Source: Paralithodes platypus
Lineage: Eukaryota; Arthropoda; Malacostraca; Decapoda; Lithodidae
NCBI GenBank assembly: GCA_032716605.1
Contig: CM064509.1
Location: 46,829,120 to 46,893,119, forward strand
Direction of reading: 5' to 3'
DNA length: 64,000 nucleotides
The stretch's first letter is position 1, and every line of letters begins with the position of its first letter. The position numbers were made by a program, and so were the translations under genes. Shown here in pieces: positions 23,401 through 35,733 of this stretch. The notes beneath the pieces were generated by a model. The model had not been told where the DNA came from. It was given only the letters and a program-made list of their open reading frames with translations, and did no database searches.

Positions 23401-24630
23401 ATGAGGGGATTTAAGCGGAGTAGGGATTGCCTCTGGGGTGGGTGTAGAGTGGCTAGCAAAGAAAGGGCGGGTAGCTGCCCAAGTAGGAGCTTGTGGGGGA
23501 TGTGGCTGATGGAGATGTGGGAGGCCTGGTTAAGACCCCCACTGGACGATTGAGAGGTGGTCAGACCAATGTTGTCATTGCCCCTGGATCATGGAAGCTC
23601 AAAAGGTATTATATAAGGATCGGTGGGAATGTTCACATATCCCGTTTCCTTGGGTTGGTAGAGGGAGGTGAGTGTAAACATGAATCCAAATAAGTCAAAG
23701 AGGGCCACCCAGTTTTGCTTAAGTACTCTCGCCCACAGCCACTTAGGATGGTGGTGGGGAGGCCGAAGGCAGAGATGACGTGACACAAAAGGGCTTTGGC
23801 CGTGGTGAGGACATTGTGGTTTCTTACAGGGACAGCAATCAGGAACCTGGAGAAAACGTCCACGAACGTTATAACGAAATCATCCGTTATATAAAGCGAG
23901 GGGGCTCATCACATCTATTGATAACACCTCAAATGGACGATTCACGTGGAGTTTACCCTAGCAACACCCTAGGTACACCCAAGGCACCCCCCAGATGACT
24001 TCGGCAGCCACGTCTTTGGTGGCAAGGGTCCAGAATCTTTGCTTGAAAGCCTGCAGCAGAGTTTTCTCCCCAAGATGAGCCCCAGGACTCCCGTGGAGGA
24101 GGGTGATTATAGTGCGTCCTTGGATGGTTGGTAGAATGTTACACCTTTTGTCTGTTGAGACCTGATCACCCAGGCATACGAGTCACTTCTTGAAATGAAC
24201 GGGTAACCAAGCGGGCCACCCAAGTTCTTTGGCTGAGTCGACAAGCTGCTGCTTTTCCGTTGATAGCTGGGGATTTAACTGTATGGCCCTTCACAATTCT
24301 TCTTGCGGATCCACAGCCATAGGACCTCGAGACAGACCGTTAGCATTTTTATGCAGTTTCCCTGGTCTGTGTTGAACTACATAATTGAATTCTTCCAACA
24401 GCTCACACAACCTTACTAGCATCGATTCGGTAGAGTGGGTCCTCCAGAGCGATGGTCTGCAATTTTTCTACCCAGTCGCCGCAATATAGCCGGAATGACT
24501 TCAGGCCAAAGATGAGCCCCAAGTACTCCAACTTGTGAATGGGGGTAACTTTTTTTCACCTCATTGATTGTCCGGCTGGCAAAGCAGATACCACTGCCCT
24601 AAGGCCAATGAGACTGGCAATAGTATAGCC
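23401..24630 (-). pseudogene. Ty3/Gypsy-like RNase H end and integrase, right-arm copy
   Basis: Mirror of 2380-3600. The integrase core frame 23863-23633 reads FSRFLIAVPVRNHNVLTTAK, as in the left arm, and then diverges by a shift after TNPRK. The RNase H/linker signature lies near 24320-24370. Dead by stops shared with the left arm. Confidence 0.7.
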
Positions 24631-24859
24631 CCTGAAGGACTTAGAGAAGTCAGGCATATTGGTCAGCATTCCTTCACGACTATCAATTATTGACTATTAG
24701 CTATTATTAACTCTGGTGACATGCCAAGACAAAGTCAGTCATCCAGATAGCATAGAATGGTGATGCCTTGTTCGAATGTGGAGCAACGATTGTCTGTCGC
24801 ACCAGTTTCTGAAACCTGTTTATGGGAATGTGTCAGTATACTTCTGAGAGATGTAACGA

Positions 24860-26113
24860 AATCTATCTATCTCTATTGCCAGACCCCATGGTACCATAAG
24901 GGGTTGCCACAATTGAATCGTACCCATGCACCTCTGTCCCCAGTCAGTCGACGACCCTTCTCGCATCCAACACCGCTTTCATGCATATACTTCTTCACTC
25001 CATCCTACCACCTCTCTCACAGACTACCTATCCTTCTCTGTCCTTCCACTTCACTCTCGTACACTCTCTTAGTCATTCTCTCGCTTCCACATAGCCAAAC
25101 CATTTCAAAGTGTTCTCTTTCACACTTTCCAGCACATCCACACCACACCACTCCTGTACTTCCTCATTCATCTGTCCATACCTCCATGTAACTCCGCACG
25201 CACTTCTCAACTAACTCATTTCCACCCCTCTCACTCTTGGTTTGTGTCTCTCCAACAACGTCCATGCTTCACTCCCGTATGTCAATATTGGGATTACCAC
25301 ACTATCATCCAAGGACTTCTTTACTTCCATGCTGACCACCCTCTTTCTTGTTGCTGCTTTCAGAGTACCTACAACCCACAGTTTTTCATCCATACTCCCA
25401 TTTTTTCTCAACACACTGTCCAACTACTTAAATGTGCTGACATTCTCAATAACCTAACCATTCAACCTCACCTCACACTCTGCGGCTGCACCCCTGACAA
25501 AGACCATAATCTTACTCTTCCCCACATTTACCTTCAGATTCCGTTTTTCACACACTGTTCCAAACATATTTACCAGACCTTGCAACTTCCACTCACTATC
25601 CATCATCAGAACAGGAGTACAGGTAACTTCCACTTATTTCCTTCCCTTATCAGTGGTATACCAACATCCACTGCCCTTCCTTGTATTTCTTTCAAGACTC
25701 CATCCATATATATATATTGTATATTCACAATTCTATCCATAGACCTTCTCTATCAACTCTGTCGTAGGCTTTCTCCAAGTCCATACAGGCAGCATACAGC
25801 TTTTGTCCCTTTTTCATATATTTCTCCACAACACTTTTCAAGGCAAAACTCTGGTCTACACACCCTATTCCCTTCCAAAACCCGCTTTGCTCCTTACCTA
25901 CCAATTTCTCCGTTCTCGCTCTCACTCTCTCGATCACTACCCTACTGTACATCTTCCCTACTACGCTTTGAAGACATATACTCCGGTGATTACCACACAC
26001 TCCTCTTTCCCCTTTACCCTTATACAGGGGGACTATTATGCATGTCTTCCAGTCATCAGGCACACTTCCCTTCTCCCATGCTAATTTACACATTTTCCAT
26101 ACCCCATTTTGCA
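24860..26113 (-). mobile_element. LINE RT fragment, right-arm copy
   Basis: Mirror of 890-2147. The RT frame at 26110-25725 keeps EEQSGFWKGIGCVDQSFALK and KAYDRVDREGL, with small differences (QSFALK against QIFALK, KLVGKEQ against KWVGEEQ). The (GATA)n tail is at 24861-24874. Confidence 0.8.
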
Positions 26114-27263
26114 TAGAAAAGGTTGTACAGTTAAATGTACTTGGCTGATAGTCTGCATCCTGAACTTGTCGTTGTGAATGAACTTGTTTAGGTTCGACAG
26201 GTCTATGACCGAACAACATTTGTGACTTTCGTTTTGGAACTAGAAATAGTCGGGAAGTAAAGACTTTTTATGTTGGACTTGCCTGAATGAGAATCTGTTT
26301 CTCAAGCATCTCGGTGATGAGAGCCTCCGCCTCCAAAGAAACACGGACTGTAGTCTGAGGAAAACGTATCAGAGGTTTGCAGAGCCATCGCCACGAGAGC
26401 CCTTTCCGTACAACCTTGCTTGCCCACATGCCCCGAGGCCATGCCTTGTGATACTCCTGAAAATTTCCAGTTGGTAGGTTTTGGACATTGTTTCGAAACT
26501 GATCCGAGATCGTGCACACCTATTGCTGGACGACTGGATTTGTTTATAAATTTTCAAGATTGGCAAGGGGTGAGTCTAGTTGTTCTTTATTGGACTTGAC
26601 TGATTATCGGGTTGAGACTGAGGATATTGACCATTCGTCTTTGACTTTCCCGACCCTATTCCGCCTCTGGGATGGTATTGACCTTTCTTTGAAAAATTCT
26701 GTCCATGCGCATTCCCTCCACCTCGTGGTAGTTGGACAAAACCCAAGGTGGACGAAGATGAGAAGGTAGAAGGCTTGGCTTATTCTTTCTTAGATTTGGG
26801 CCGAAATTCCTGAGGCTGCGGCTTTGGAGACTGAGCAAATTTAGCTTTATAACTTTGCATCTCTGGCCTAAGCAACAAAGTGTTCACTTCTGACCACACA
26901 TTATGGGACATCAAATTAGGTGTAAATACCGGGGACTGCAAAACTCTATCCCTGATAGCTTGAGGCAATTTTTTTTTTGCAGAAGTGGGAACGCAGGTCC
27001 TGTCGGCAATGTGCTGCTTCAAGGATAGACTTCTCCGTATCCCAAAACGTTATCACAGAATTAGCTAGAGAGATATGACATGTCAAGCGCAGGGCCGACC
27101 GTGATGTGTCATCAGGCACAGAATCAATGACACTCTGCATGGAAACTGCTAGTGGACGTGAGTTAAGCAATTGTGAGAGTAGTCGGTGCGCCCTGGACCG
27201 AATATGACAATATCTGTCTAACATAAAAACATTAGGGACAGAAAAGATTGACTCTAAACTCAT
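26114..27263 (-). mobile_element. DIRS-like gag and RT start, right-arm copy plus outward continuation
   Basis: The part 26114-27002 mirrors 1-889. Beyond it, 27263-26946 opens a frame (MSLESIFSVPNVFMLDRYCH) with a helical, cysteine-poor composition. It continues into the gag-like segment (LPQAIRDRVLQSPVFTPN) after a shift in the poly-T run at 26971-26980, which is one T longer than its partner. This fits the N-terminal gag-like ORF of a DIRS-type element. The matching left-arm part would lie outside the window. Confidence 0.55.
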
Positions 27264-28239
27264 AAAGGCTAGCTTAGATTACACAGGAAAGCCAGCAAGT
27301 CCTGCGACACGTGATGGGCACGTTAGCTTTTTACAATGTTTGTACAACATAATATGTTTTAAGTATGACATGTACCAGCTATGCATAACTCCAACTAAAG
27401 ATAGCCTAATAAGGCCGTTAGGCGTATTTCCATTGGGGTCCTTGTGGGATTAAGTTAGCTGGGGATAAAGGGGAGAAAGACAAAACGAAAATGTAAATGA
27501 ATATGAGTAGTAAAAATGCAGACAAATTATGTCTAGGGGGCTAAACTAAGATAACTTACATTCTATAGCTGAACTTTTTTAAATAATTAATTAATAATAT
27601 TTAGTTTATTTTTTGCTTATCTTTTGCTTATCTCTTATCTCTTATGTCACATGGGTGACAAACAATGCTGCAAATGTATGATCTTTTGAAGGTAGAGCAT
27701 TAAATTTGTTGTTTGTGATTGATTTAGCTATAATCGATGCCTAAATGTCCCATTCAATCCATGGACCTACATCAAGGATTTTTAGTTACATAACTGGCTG
27801 GTTCGCCTCATCTCGCTTACGATATCAACCCAACCCCAGGGTGATATTCTGGAAGAGTTCAATCTTATTGAAAATTTTCGCTTTGTTATAATCGGAAAAC
27901 AGTTTCAGCGATGAAGCTGCCGGTAAGGCAGGTGTCTGTGAGTATGTGAAATACTGAAGATCGTTTAAGGAAGGGTTAGGTTTGATAAGTACATCCAGAA
28001 TATCCTCCTTGTGTTCTTGGCTCTCAGCTTCCTACTTTCATTCACCTCAATCGTCCAGTCCTGTGGAACTGGAAGATCACCGGTCCCCATTGGAACAGGC
28101 TCGTGCTGAGGAGGAGCGATGATCTCCAACCAAACCGTATCTGACCCATACAACAATGCCATCGGTTGTTTGGTATATGTTAAAGGTTTATGCAAGGGAG
28201 GAGGAGTTATAGTGGATATCAAGCCTAACCCATGAGGCA
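27264..28239. other. Mostly unassigned, with one reverse-strand open frame (28240-27965)
   Basis: 27264-27960 is AT-rich with no recognisable domain, and it includes TTGCTTATCTTTTGCTTATC repeats near 27612. The reverse frame 28240-27965 (91 codons, starting MPHGLGLISTITPP) has ordinary composition but matches nothing I know. It abuts the TTAA site of the MITE and could be the downstream part of a gene or element split by it. Confidence 0.35.
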
Positions 28240-28878
28240 TTAACCTCTGAAGTGCGCATGGGGGTAATTGGAAACGTCCCCCTGTGCTGACGTATTTGAG
28301 GTGTTTCCGTCACTAAAATATTCATTGTGCCATTAATAGCATTAATATTTATCCATATGCGCCTATTATGGGTTGATTATAAAGGTATTAACCTGAAACA
28401 ACAATAAAACGAGTGAAAACAGCGTTTGGATGGTCAAAATCGGAGATATAGCCCGCGAGTTGTATAATGTATGGGTGAGGCAATCTGCTTTCCCGCCAAT
28501 TTCCCCCAAGGCCACTGAGACGCAGTCGATCGATACTCTCTCTCTCTCTCTTGCACTCGCTTGCTATCAGTGATGACCACACCCTCCAATCGGATTTCTA
28601 ATGTTAGCACGAAAATATACCTCAGAATAAGGGAATAACAGGGAAAATAGGTGATAACTGAAGGAGAGGAGGAAAGTGGGGAAGGAGGGGAGGTAGAGGA
28701 CTGAGATTTTGCATGGCCCAGGGGCCAAAAAAAAATAAAAAAATAAAAAAAAAAAAAATATAAAAAAAAAAAAATTTTTCGATGTCAAAAGTTGATTTTT
28801 ATTTTCTCTGACTCTTAAGAGTCTTCCCGCAGTGCGCCGGGGGAACTCTTAAGAGTCTCCCCGCAGCTCCCGGGTTAA
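28240..28878. mobile_element. piggyBac-like MITE (copy A), TTAA-bounded
   Basis: TTAA stands at 28240-28243 and 28875-28878. The 5' end reads TTAACCTCTGAAGTGCGC, and the 3' end reads GCAGCTCCCGGGTTAA. Internal blocks such as CCATATGCGCCTATT and AATAAAACGAGTG are shared in order with copy B at 44664-45376, as is the 3' CTTAAGAGTCTTCCCGCAG block. It has no coding frame. TTAA flanks and the lack of transposase fit a non-autonomous piggyBac-type element. Confidence 0.7.
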
Positions 28879-29865
28879 TGGAAGTTAAGATAATATAGGC
28901 AGTACTGTAGGTGCGAGGGGGCTGAATTTTGTGACAGAGGGGGTGACTCGTGTTTAGTACGAACAGGTGGGGACAATGACGGCGTTGGAGTGGGGTCGGA
29001 GCCTGGACAAGATTGTGCGATGGAGACTTAACCTGACTCATATTCTGTTTTTTGTACAAGATATGAACAGCCTTGACGGTTTGCAGACAAAAGCACCACT
29101 AGGAACGAGGAGAGGGCATGTTTGACGTGGATGATTTGTCTTCCTCGTCACTGTGAGGTGATCTTTATTCTATCGAGATCGGGCAGGAGATTGTTGGGAG
29201 TTGGGAATCACTTGGTCCGGGTCCGCCTCACTGTCCTCGGAGCCCTGGGGCTGTGGATCTGGCTGGCCTTCCTTCAGGAAGCTCTGTCTCCCATGGTTGC
29301 CCGCACTCGAGTTGTTCGATGTGCTGAGAATCACCTTGTTTCTCTACATCGGATTCGATAGGTGACAACTTGGATGACACTGCCGGAAGTGTAGTGGGCA
29401 GAGGTTTAGAGTTGTGTTTAGGTACCAATACGCACTCCGGTGATTTTAATTTGGTAGGAATCTTTTTTTGGGATTGGCTTAAAAACAGTTACACCCGTCG
29501 GTCTCTTTGGAGACACAGACCAATTCCGAGAAGCTTGTTCTTGTCATTGCCTTTTGGTGGACTCAGTCGACGGTGTTCTCTGGCATTTACATGACTTCCT
29601 TCATGTAGGCGTAGAAGCAGGAGATGTCTTCCACTTTGATGCCGTCATAGACTTTATTGCTGATGTTGAAGCATGTAATGGGGACGATGTTTTAGACACA
29701 CGACTAGAAATGGACTCCATATTTGACGTCTTACTGGAAGAAGACGTGGTAGATCTCACACAGGGATGATTTTTTACTCAGACTGGGGGTCGGGCCATCC
29801 AACAGTTTTTATTTCCACGATGCTGGTGTCGGGACCTCCGAAGACTTTTTTTGGTTTCTATACGT
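28879..29865. other. Unassigned region with overlapping reverse-strand open frames
   Basis: Reverse frames 29059-28799 and 29428-29228, and a serine/threonine-rich reverse reading across 29770-29560 (SSSSKTSNMES, KTSSPLHAS), suggest a decayed low-complexity protein, possibly an ORF1/gag-like or host-derived piece. I recognise no motif. It lies between MITE A and the 3' end of a Jockey-like LINE. Confidence 0.3.
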
Positions 29866-30332
29866 ATGAAGGAGACAAAAGGCAGGTTGCCTGTAACGAG
29901 TATCTCCCCCAAAGTCAAAAGAGTGACAGAGCCAAGTTCAACTGACATTCCGGTCAAAATGCCTGGACATACAGTTTATAACAGCTTAAGTCATAGGATG
30001 AAGGAAAAATTGATTGAGGGAGAGAGTTGCAGAGTTCACTTGTTAAGTAGAGAAAAGACAGCAAATTTTTCAATTCTTGGATTGGAAAGCTGGACAGAAT
30101 AGGACTGCGACTGTGTTAAAAGGCGGGTGCCCACACTCACCGCAGGGGAGGGGGTATGCACTGAGATAGCTCTGAAGAACACTAATTGTTGTAATAGTGA
30201 TAAAAGAGTGAAAGAGATACAACACGGCGGCATGTCACCTGCCTGACCTTTGCTGAGTGAGGATCTGTCCCTAGTGACTCCCAGTGAATATCTTTGCCCA
30301 TAGTGTGGTGATAGTATTAACGCTTTCTTAAA

Positions 30333-31286
30333 ATGGCTGGTGTTGACGAGATTGCTACCTCCTCTCATATTCTCCAGCTTTGTCTTGCTTTGCAAGAAAG
30401 GATGGAGAATGTGGAGAGAGAGGTGCAGTCTCTCAAAGACGAGAATTTGGCCTTAAAGCTGACTTTGGCTGACAAGAAAAGTGAGGATAGTGCAACTGCT
30501 GTTAGGGATCGTGATGCTCCCTGGACAGTTGTTCCAACAAGTGCAACAACCTGCAAATTTCTACGGCGGCCAGTTGCCCTCAGCAACAAGTTCATCACCT
30601 TGGATGACGAATGTGATGGTGAGGCTGCGAGTGCTTCCTTCGGCGAGGAAACCAGGAGAAAGGTAAGTAAGTTGCCTCCAACAGGGAATGCTGAGCCTGC
30701 TTCCCCCCCAGGAGTACCTTCAACTGCTGCCCCAGGAGTTCCTGCCGCTGCCGCAGCTGCTACCAAGTCATCGACAAGGAGAGGCAAGTCCTTCTCAATT
30801 GTTGGGGACTCCATGGTCAGACACTTAGCTAGGTCCACCTGTACTGATATTAGGAAGCTTGTCTGTCTGCCTGGTGCCGGGGTTGGGAAGGTGTTAGAGG
30901 ACATTGATTACATCATGAAAGATATTGGAGATAGCCCCATTATCTGTCTCAGTACAGGGAGCAATGATGTTGGTAAAGGTAGGACGGAAGTACTGCTTCG
31001 GCAGTACAGGGAGGTGTTAGATAAAGTTAGGAGGAAGGGAGGCATACCTGTAGTACACAGTATCTTGCCACGGAGAGGGGTCAGCAAGGAATGGTCATCT
31101 AGGGCAATTGGTATCAATTGTCGGCTGGAAAAATACTGTAATGCAAATGCAATACCATTCCTTGATAACTGGACCCGTTTCTATGGTAAAAATCAGTTGT
31201 ACACACAGGACGGGGTTCATCTTTCTCGGCTAGGGGTGGCAAATTTAGCTAGGTCAATAGATAGGATTGTCGCGGGGTTTCGCTGA
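30333..31286 (+). CDS. CR1 ORF1 protein with coiled coil and SGNH-hydrolase domain
   Basis: 317 residues, intact. Residues about 15-48 form a leucine/glutamate-rich coiled coil (LALQERMENVEREVQSLKDE), suited to multimerisation. Residues 115-150 are a proline/alanine linker. From about 152 an SGNH/GDSL-type domain follows: FSIVGDSMVRH with the candidate nucleophile Ser160, the STGSND block (Gly209, Asn211), and DGVHLSRLG with Asp293 and His296. Such esterase-like domains are known in CR1 ORF1 proteins, where they are thought to act with RNA or membrane binding, though the substrate is unsettled. All catalytic positions are present. ORF2 begins 11 bases downstream. The start ATG is the first in the frame. 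Confidence 0.9.
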   Translation: MAGVDEIATSSHILQLCLALQERMENVEREVQSLKDENLALKLTLADKKSEDSATAVRDRDAPWTVVPTSATTCKFLRRPVALSNKFITLDDECDGEAASASFGEETRRKVSKLPPTGNAEPASPPGVPSTAAPGVPAAAAAATKSSTRRGKSFSIVGDSMVRHLARSTCTDIRKLVCLPGAGVGKVLEDIDYIMKDIGDSPIICLSTGSNDVGKGRTEVLLRQYREVLDKVRRKGGIPVVHSILPRRGVSKEWSSRAIGINCRLEKYCNANAIPFLDNWTRFYGKNQLYTQDGVHLSRLGVANLARSIDRIVAGFR

Positions 31287-31297
31287 AAATAAAGCCT

Positions 31298-34200
31298 GTG
31301 AATATGAGTAAGAATAATTGTCTAGATAGGGTAAATTGCCGTACTGGTACATCAGATAGGAATAGAAAATATCAGTCACAGGATTTTAATTGTACTGCTA
31401 GTAGAAATATTAAAGGTGTAACAGAAGATGGGAATTCAGTTAGAAATAAAGGTAAATCCGATACCAGTAAAATAAATTCATTGCGATTATATTATACAAA
31501 CTGTAGGAGTTTATGTAACAAAATGGATGAACTTAGAGCACTTGTTAGCAACGAAAATATAGACATTATAGCACTGACTGAAACATGGATTAATACAGAA
31601 TCAAGACATTTTTTAGCAGAATTCCATATACCAGGATATAGTTTGTTTAAACGCGACCGAACAAGTAGGAGGGGCGGCGGAATAGCAGTGTTTGTCAGGA
31701 GTTCTTTAAAAAGCTGTATTAAATCAGGTATTAGACTAAATACTGATAACGAAAGTGTTTGGGTTGAGGTTAGCGAAGGTAGTGAGACCATAATTATTGG
31801 AGTTATTTATAGACCACCAAATATGAGTAGAACTGAAGGTACAGCTTTATGGCAGGAAGTGAAAATAGCATCAAGGTTTAGCAATGTGTGTATTATGGGG
31901 GATTTTAATTTTCCGAATATTGATTGGCAGCATCAAATCGGCGACTCAGATTCAAAAGAGTGTATTGAGGCGGTACAGGATAGTTTTTTATTTCAATTCA
32001 TAGACTCGCCTACTAGAGGTAATAATATCCTCGATTTAGTTCTCAGTAATAATGAACAAATGATAAATAATGTAGAGATAGGAGACCAACTAGGAAATAG
32101 TGATCATAAATCAATTTATTTTAACATACAATGGACAGGAAAGGCTAAAGAGAATACGACACTTATCCCAGATTTCAGAAAAGCCAATTATGGTGGTTTA
32201 AGACGAGCCTTAAGAGTCGATCCTATGATTAAACTATTAAGTGGACCCAGGTGCGCTAACGAACATACTCTCTCTCAGATACCTGTCTTAACTCAGGATA
32301 ATTTGACAGCTACATATAATAATTTTATTTCTTCACTCCACAATGCCCAAAATAAATATATCCCCAAAAGAAAATGTAGATCAACACAGAACCAACCCAA
32401 ATGGATGAATAATAGACTATTAGACCTTCTAGGGAAAAAGAGAGGAATATATCGAAAAATAAAGAAAGGCGAAATTCACCTACTTGCTTACTATCAGAAT
32501 CTATCAAGAGAGGTTAAAAAATGTATAAGGACAGACAAAAGAAATTATGAAATCAGGATAGCCAATGACTCAAAAAATAACCCTAAGGCTTTTTACCAGC
32601 TATTTAAATCTAAAGTTAGAGATAAAATAGGCCCCCTTAAAACTTCGATAGGAGAAATGACAGAAAATGATTTAGAAATGTGCAGTACATTAAATAGTCA
32701 GTTTCTATCCGTTTTCACTAATGAAAATTTGGCACAGATTCCAGAAGTCCGTAAGGTATATAGCGATAGTATAGAAAATAGGTTAAGTACGGTTACTATA
32801 AGTAGAAATGATGTGCTTAAGGAAATTGACAGACTGAAACCTCAGAAATCGCCTGGTCCCGATGAGGTATATGCCAGAGTATTAAAAGAATGCAGAGATG
32901 AGTTAAGTTACCCATTAACATTTCTTTTTAACAATTCATTAGAAACAGGTATAGTTCCAGAAGATTGGAAGCTTGCAAATGTAGTTCCGATTTTCAAAAA
33001 AGGTGATAAATCAATAGCATCCAATTACCGTCCCATTAGTCTCACTTCAATCATAGGAAAGCTACTAGAGTCAATTATTGCTAGGAAAATGAGAAACCAC
33101 TTAGAAACATTTAACTTAATCAATTCTTCTCAGCATGGATTCACTCAGGGACGTTCTTGCCTTACTAATTTGCTTAGTTTTTTTCTCAGAGGTATATGAA
33201 GCAGTAGATAATGACAAGGCATACGATATTATATATTTAGATTTCAGTAAAGCTTTCGACAGAGTCCCTCATGAGAGATTGATGAGAAAGGTTGAGGCAC
33301 ATGGAATAGGTGGGGCGTTGTTGGGATGGATTAGGTCATGGCTAATTGGTAGGAAACAGAGAGTCAGCATAAATGGTACCAAGTCAGAGTGGGGAGCAGT
33401 CAAAAGTGGTGTCCCCCAGGGATCGGTATTAGGTCTCCTGTTGTTTTTTATATACATAAATGACCTAGATTTAGGTATAACTAGTAGGATAAATAAATTC
33501 GCAGACGATACTAAAATGGGGAGATCAATTGATTCAGATAGCGATATAGAGTGCCTCCAAAGGGATCTAGATACCTTACATGAATGGTCAGTAAATTGGC
33601 AGATGAAGTTTAACATTGACAAATGCAAGGTATTAAAGATAGGGAAGATGCAAACAAATGTTAAATATAAACTAGCTAATTTAGAATTAGAAAATTCAGA
33701 CTGCGAGAAAGATCTAGGTGTGTTTGTTAGCAATGATTTGAAGCCTAGAAAACAGTGTATAGGCGTTCGTAATAAGGCAAACAGGATTCTCGGGTTCATC
33801 TCTAGGAGTGTGAGTAACAGAACTGCTGATGTTATCTTAAAACTTTACTTGTCATTAGTGAGACCCCATATGGATTATGCTGTCCAATTTTGGTGTCCTT
33901 ATTACAGAATGGAAATAGATTCATTGGAGAGAGTACAGCGTAGAATGACAAAAATGATCCATAATATTAGAAATCTTCCGTATGAAGAAAGGTTGAAGAA
34001 ATTAGGTTTACATTCGTTAGAGAGACGCAGAGTTAGAGGGGATATGATAGAGGTGTTCAAGTGGGTTAGTGGGATTAACAAAGGGGACATGACAAATGTA
34101 CTAAAGCTCAGTGATAGCGAAAGAACTCGTACCAATGGTTTCAAATTAGATAAATTTCGTTTCAGAAAAGATATAGGCAAATATTGGTTTGGTAACAGAG

Positions 34201-34307
34201 TTGTAGATGGGTGGAATGGACTACCAAGTGCTATAGTGGGATCTAAAACTGTAGGGAGCTTTAAGATAAAATTGGATAAGCATATGGACGAGAAGGGTTG
34301 GGTGTGA
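31298..34307 (+). pseudogene. CR1 ORF2: endonuclease-reverse transcriptase with one frameshift
   Basis: The first frame runs 31298-33199 and the second 33135-34307. The APE-type endonuclease occupies about residues 65-280 (TETW, GVIYRPP, GDFN, NSDH). RT begins near residue 500 (SPGPDEVYARVLKE, ANVVPIFKKGDK, NYRPISLTSIIGK, SQHGFTQGRSCLTNLL). It continues in the second frame with LDFSKAFDRVPHERL, SGVPQGSVLG and the catalytic FADDTK, the usual CR1 variant. The C-terminus contains the RVQRRMTKMI motif. The shift lies in a run of seven T at 33178-33184. Total length is about 1000 residues, normal for CR1. A sequencing error in the T-run is possible, in which case the gene is intact. Confidence 0.9.
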
Positions 34308-34504
34308 AGGGGGATCAGCCGGGTTGGGCCAATCAGCGCTCTGCAGACCCCCATAATCCTGCGTTAATCTCTAACCGTTTTGGTAAGATGATCCTCAGGG
34401 TATTAGAGTGTTGAGCCTATAATTGGGGTTTGTAATTGATTTGGGGTTGTGTGGGACAGGGATCTGCCTTGCTTAGGCCAATCGGCTTTCTGCAGACTCC
34501 CATT

Positions 34505-34536
34505 TTCTTATGTTCTTATGTTCTTATGTTCTTATA
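34505..34536 (+). repeat. TTATGTTC octamer tail of the CR1 element
   Basis: About four consecutive copies of TTATGTTC mark the 3' terminus. CR1 elements end in short 6-8-base repeats rather than poly-A. Jockey-like sequence resumes right after. Confidence 0.85.
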
Positions 34537-35733
34537 TTGTAGGGAAATAGTAAGAGGAAGTGAGTTGATGAGGCGAAATGCTTTTGATTCTACTCTTTCG
34601 AAAAGTGCTGTATGGGTGGAGCCTCCGCATACATGCCAACAATACTCAATACAGGGGTGCACTGTGCCCCAATACAGAGCAAGAAGCTGTGTGGGAGTGA
34701 AGAACCCACAGAGACTGTAGAGCACACCCAGCTTTTGGGAAGCCGTTTAAGCAAGAGTGGTAATATGGTCTTTCCACGAGAGGTTGGACGAAAAAAATAC
34801 ACCCAGAATATTGAGAGAAAATGAAGGGTTGATTTGTGTATTGTTGAAGAATAATTGTGGAAGATTGCGATGGAGAGATAGAGGGAGTAATTGGGTCTTG
34901 GAGGCGTTGAAAGTAACAAATTTGTCTCTGCTCCAATCAGATATAATGAAAATATCAGAATATAGGTGCTCTATGGCCTTGACACATCACTTTTGGAGTG
35001 TTTGCTGGCTGCGTTGTTGCGAAAAACTAGTTGAATAGTGTAGGGTACAGTCATCAGCATATGAGTGGATAGGACAAAAGGACTAAATTGAGGAGATCAT
35101 TGATTAATATTAAAAAGAGAATTGGAGACAGGAGAGAACCTTGAGGAACACACCATAGTTGATAGGTTGAGGAAGTGAGCGATGGCCGTCCACAACTGCA
35201 GCTATGGAGCGGTCTGCAAGGAAATTAGAGACAAAGGCACAGATAGAGGGATAAAAACCGAAGGAGGGTAGTTTGGATATAATATGTCTAGCGCAATGGA
35301 AAAAGTTTCACCAAAGTCAAGAAAAGAGGATGACCAAGAGTTAATAAGATATGCAAGAAGATCACCAGTAGAGCGGCCCTTAAGGAAACCGTACTGGCGA
35401 TTTGAAAGTAGATTATAGGAAGGTAATTGCTTAAGATATTTTGAGTTAAGATTAGTTTTAAAAACTTTAGAGGTGCAAGATATGAGAGCAATTGCATGAT
35501 AGTCGTACAGTTGAGAGCGGTCACCCTTCTTTGGGACAGGTTGAATATGAGCAAACTTCCAGCAAGAAGGAAAGGCATTAGAGGAAATGCAGAGACGATA
35601 GAGTTTGCCTAGAGTGGGAGTCAACACGGAAATTTTTTTTTTGAGTACAACAGGAGGAACACCATCCAGTCCGTACGCCTTCTTAGTATTAAGCCCATGA
35701 GGGCTGAGAGTATTATCCAGAAGAGATAAATTC

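Larger units (their letters stand above)
30234..34536 (+). mobile_element. Near-complete CR1 retrotransposon
   Basis: It has a roughly 100-base 5' leader, ORF1 (30333-31286), an 11-base gap and ORF2 (31298-34307). A 3' UTR of about 200 bases ends in TTATGTTC octamer repeats. Two ORFs, an SGNH ORF1, an APE-type endonuclease and short 3' octamers are the hallmarks of the CR1 clade. The only clear lesion is a one-base shift in a T-run. It is the least decayed element in the window, so probably recently active. Confidence 0.9.
29866..35733 (-). mobile_element. Jockey-like LINE split by a CR1 element
   Basis: Two collinear reverse-strand parts: 34537-35733 (linker, RT with CWKFAHIQPVPKKGDRSQ, RQYGFLKGRSTGDLLAYL, then thumb) and 29866-30233 (C-terminus and 3' end, GGAGACAAAAGGCAGG). 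The middle is a forward CR1. A roughly 33-base deletion near 35281 removes the KAFDRV codons, and further shifts kill the frame. Comparison with 52870-52900 shows that about 10 target bases were lost where CR1 entered. Confidence 0.85.

Noticed and set aside
25244..26116. 290-codon forward frame in the right arm
   Set aside because: It is the antisense shadow of the LINE reverse transcriptase fragment at 24860-26113; its left-arm counterpart is broken.
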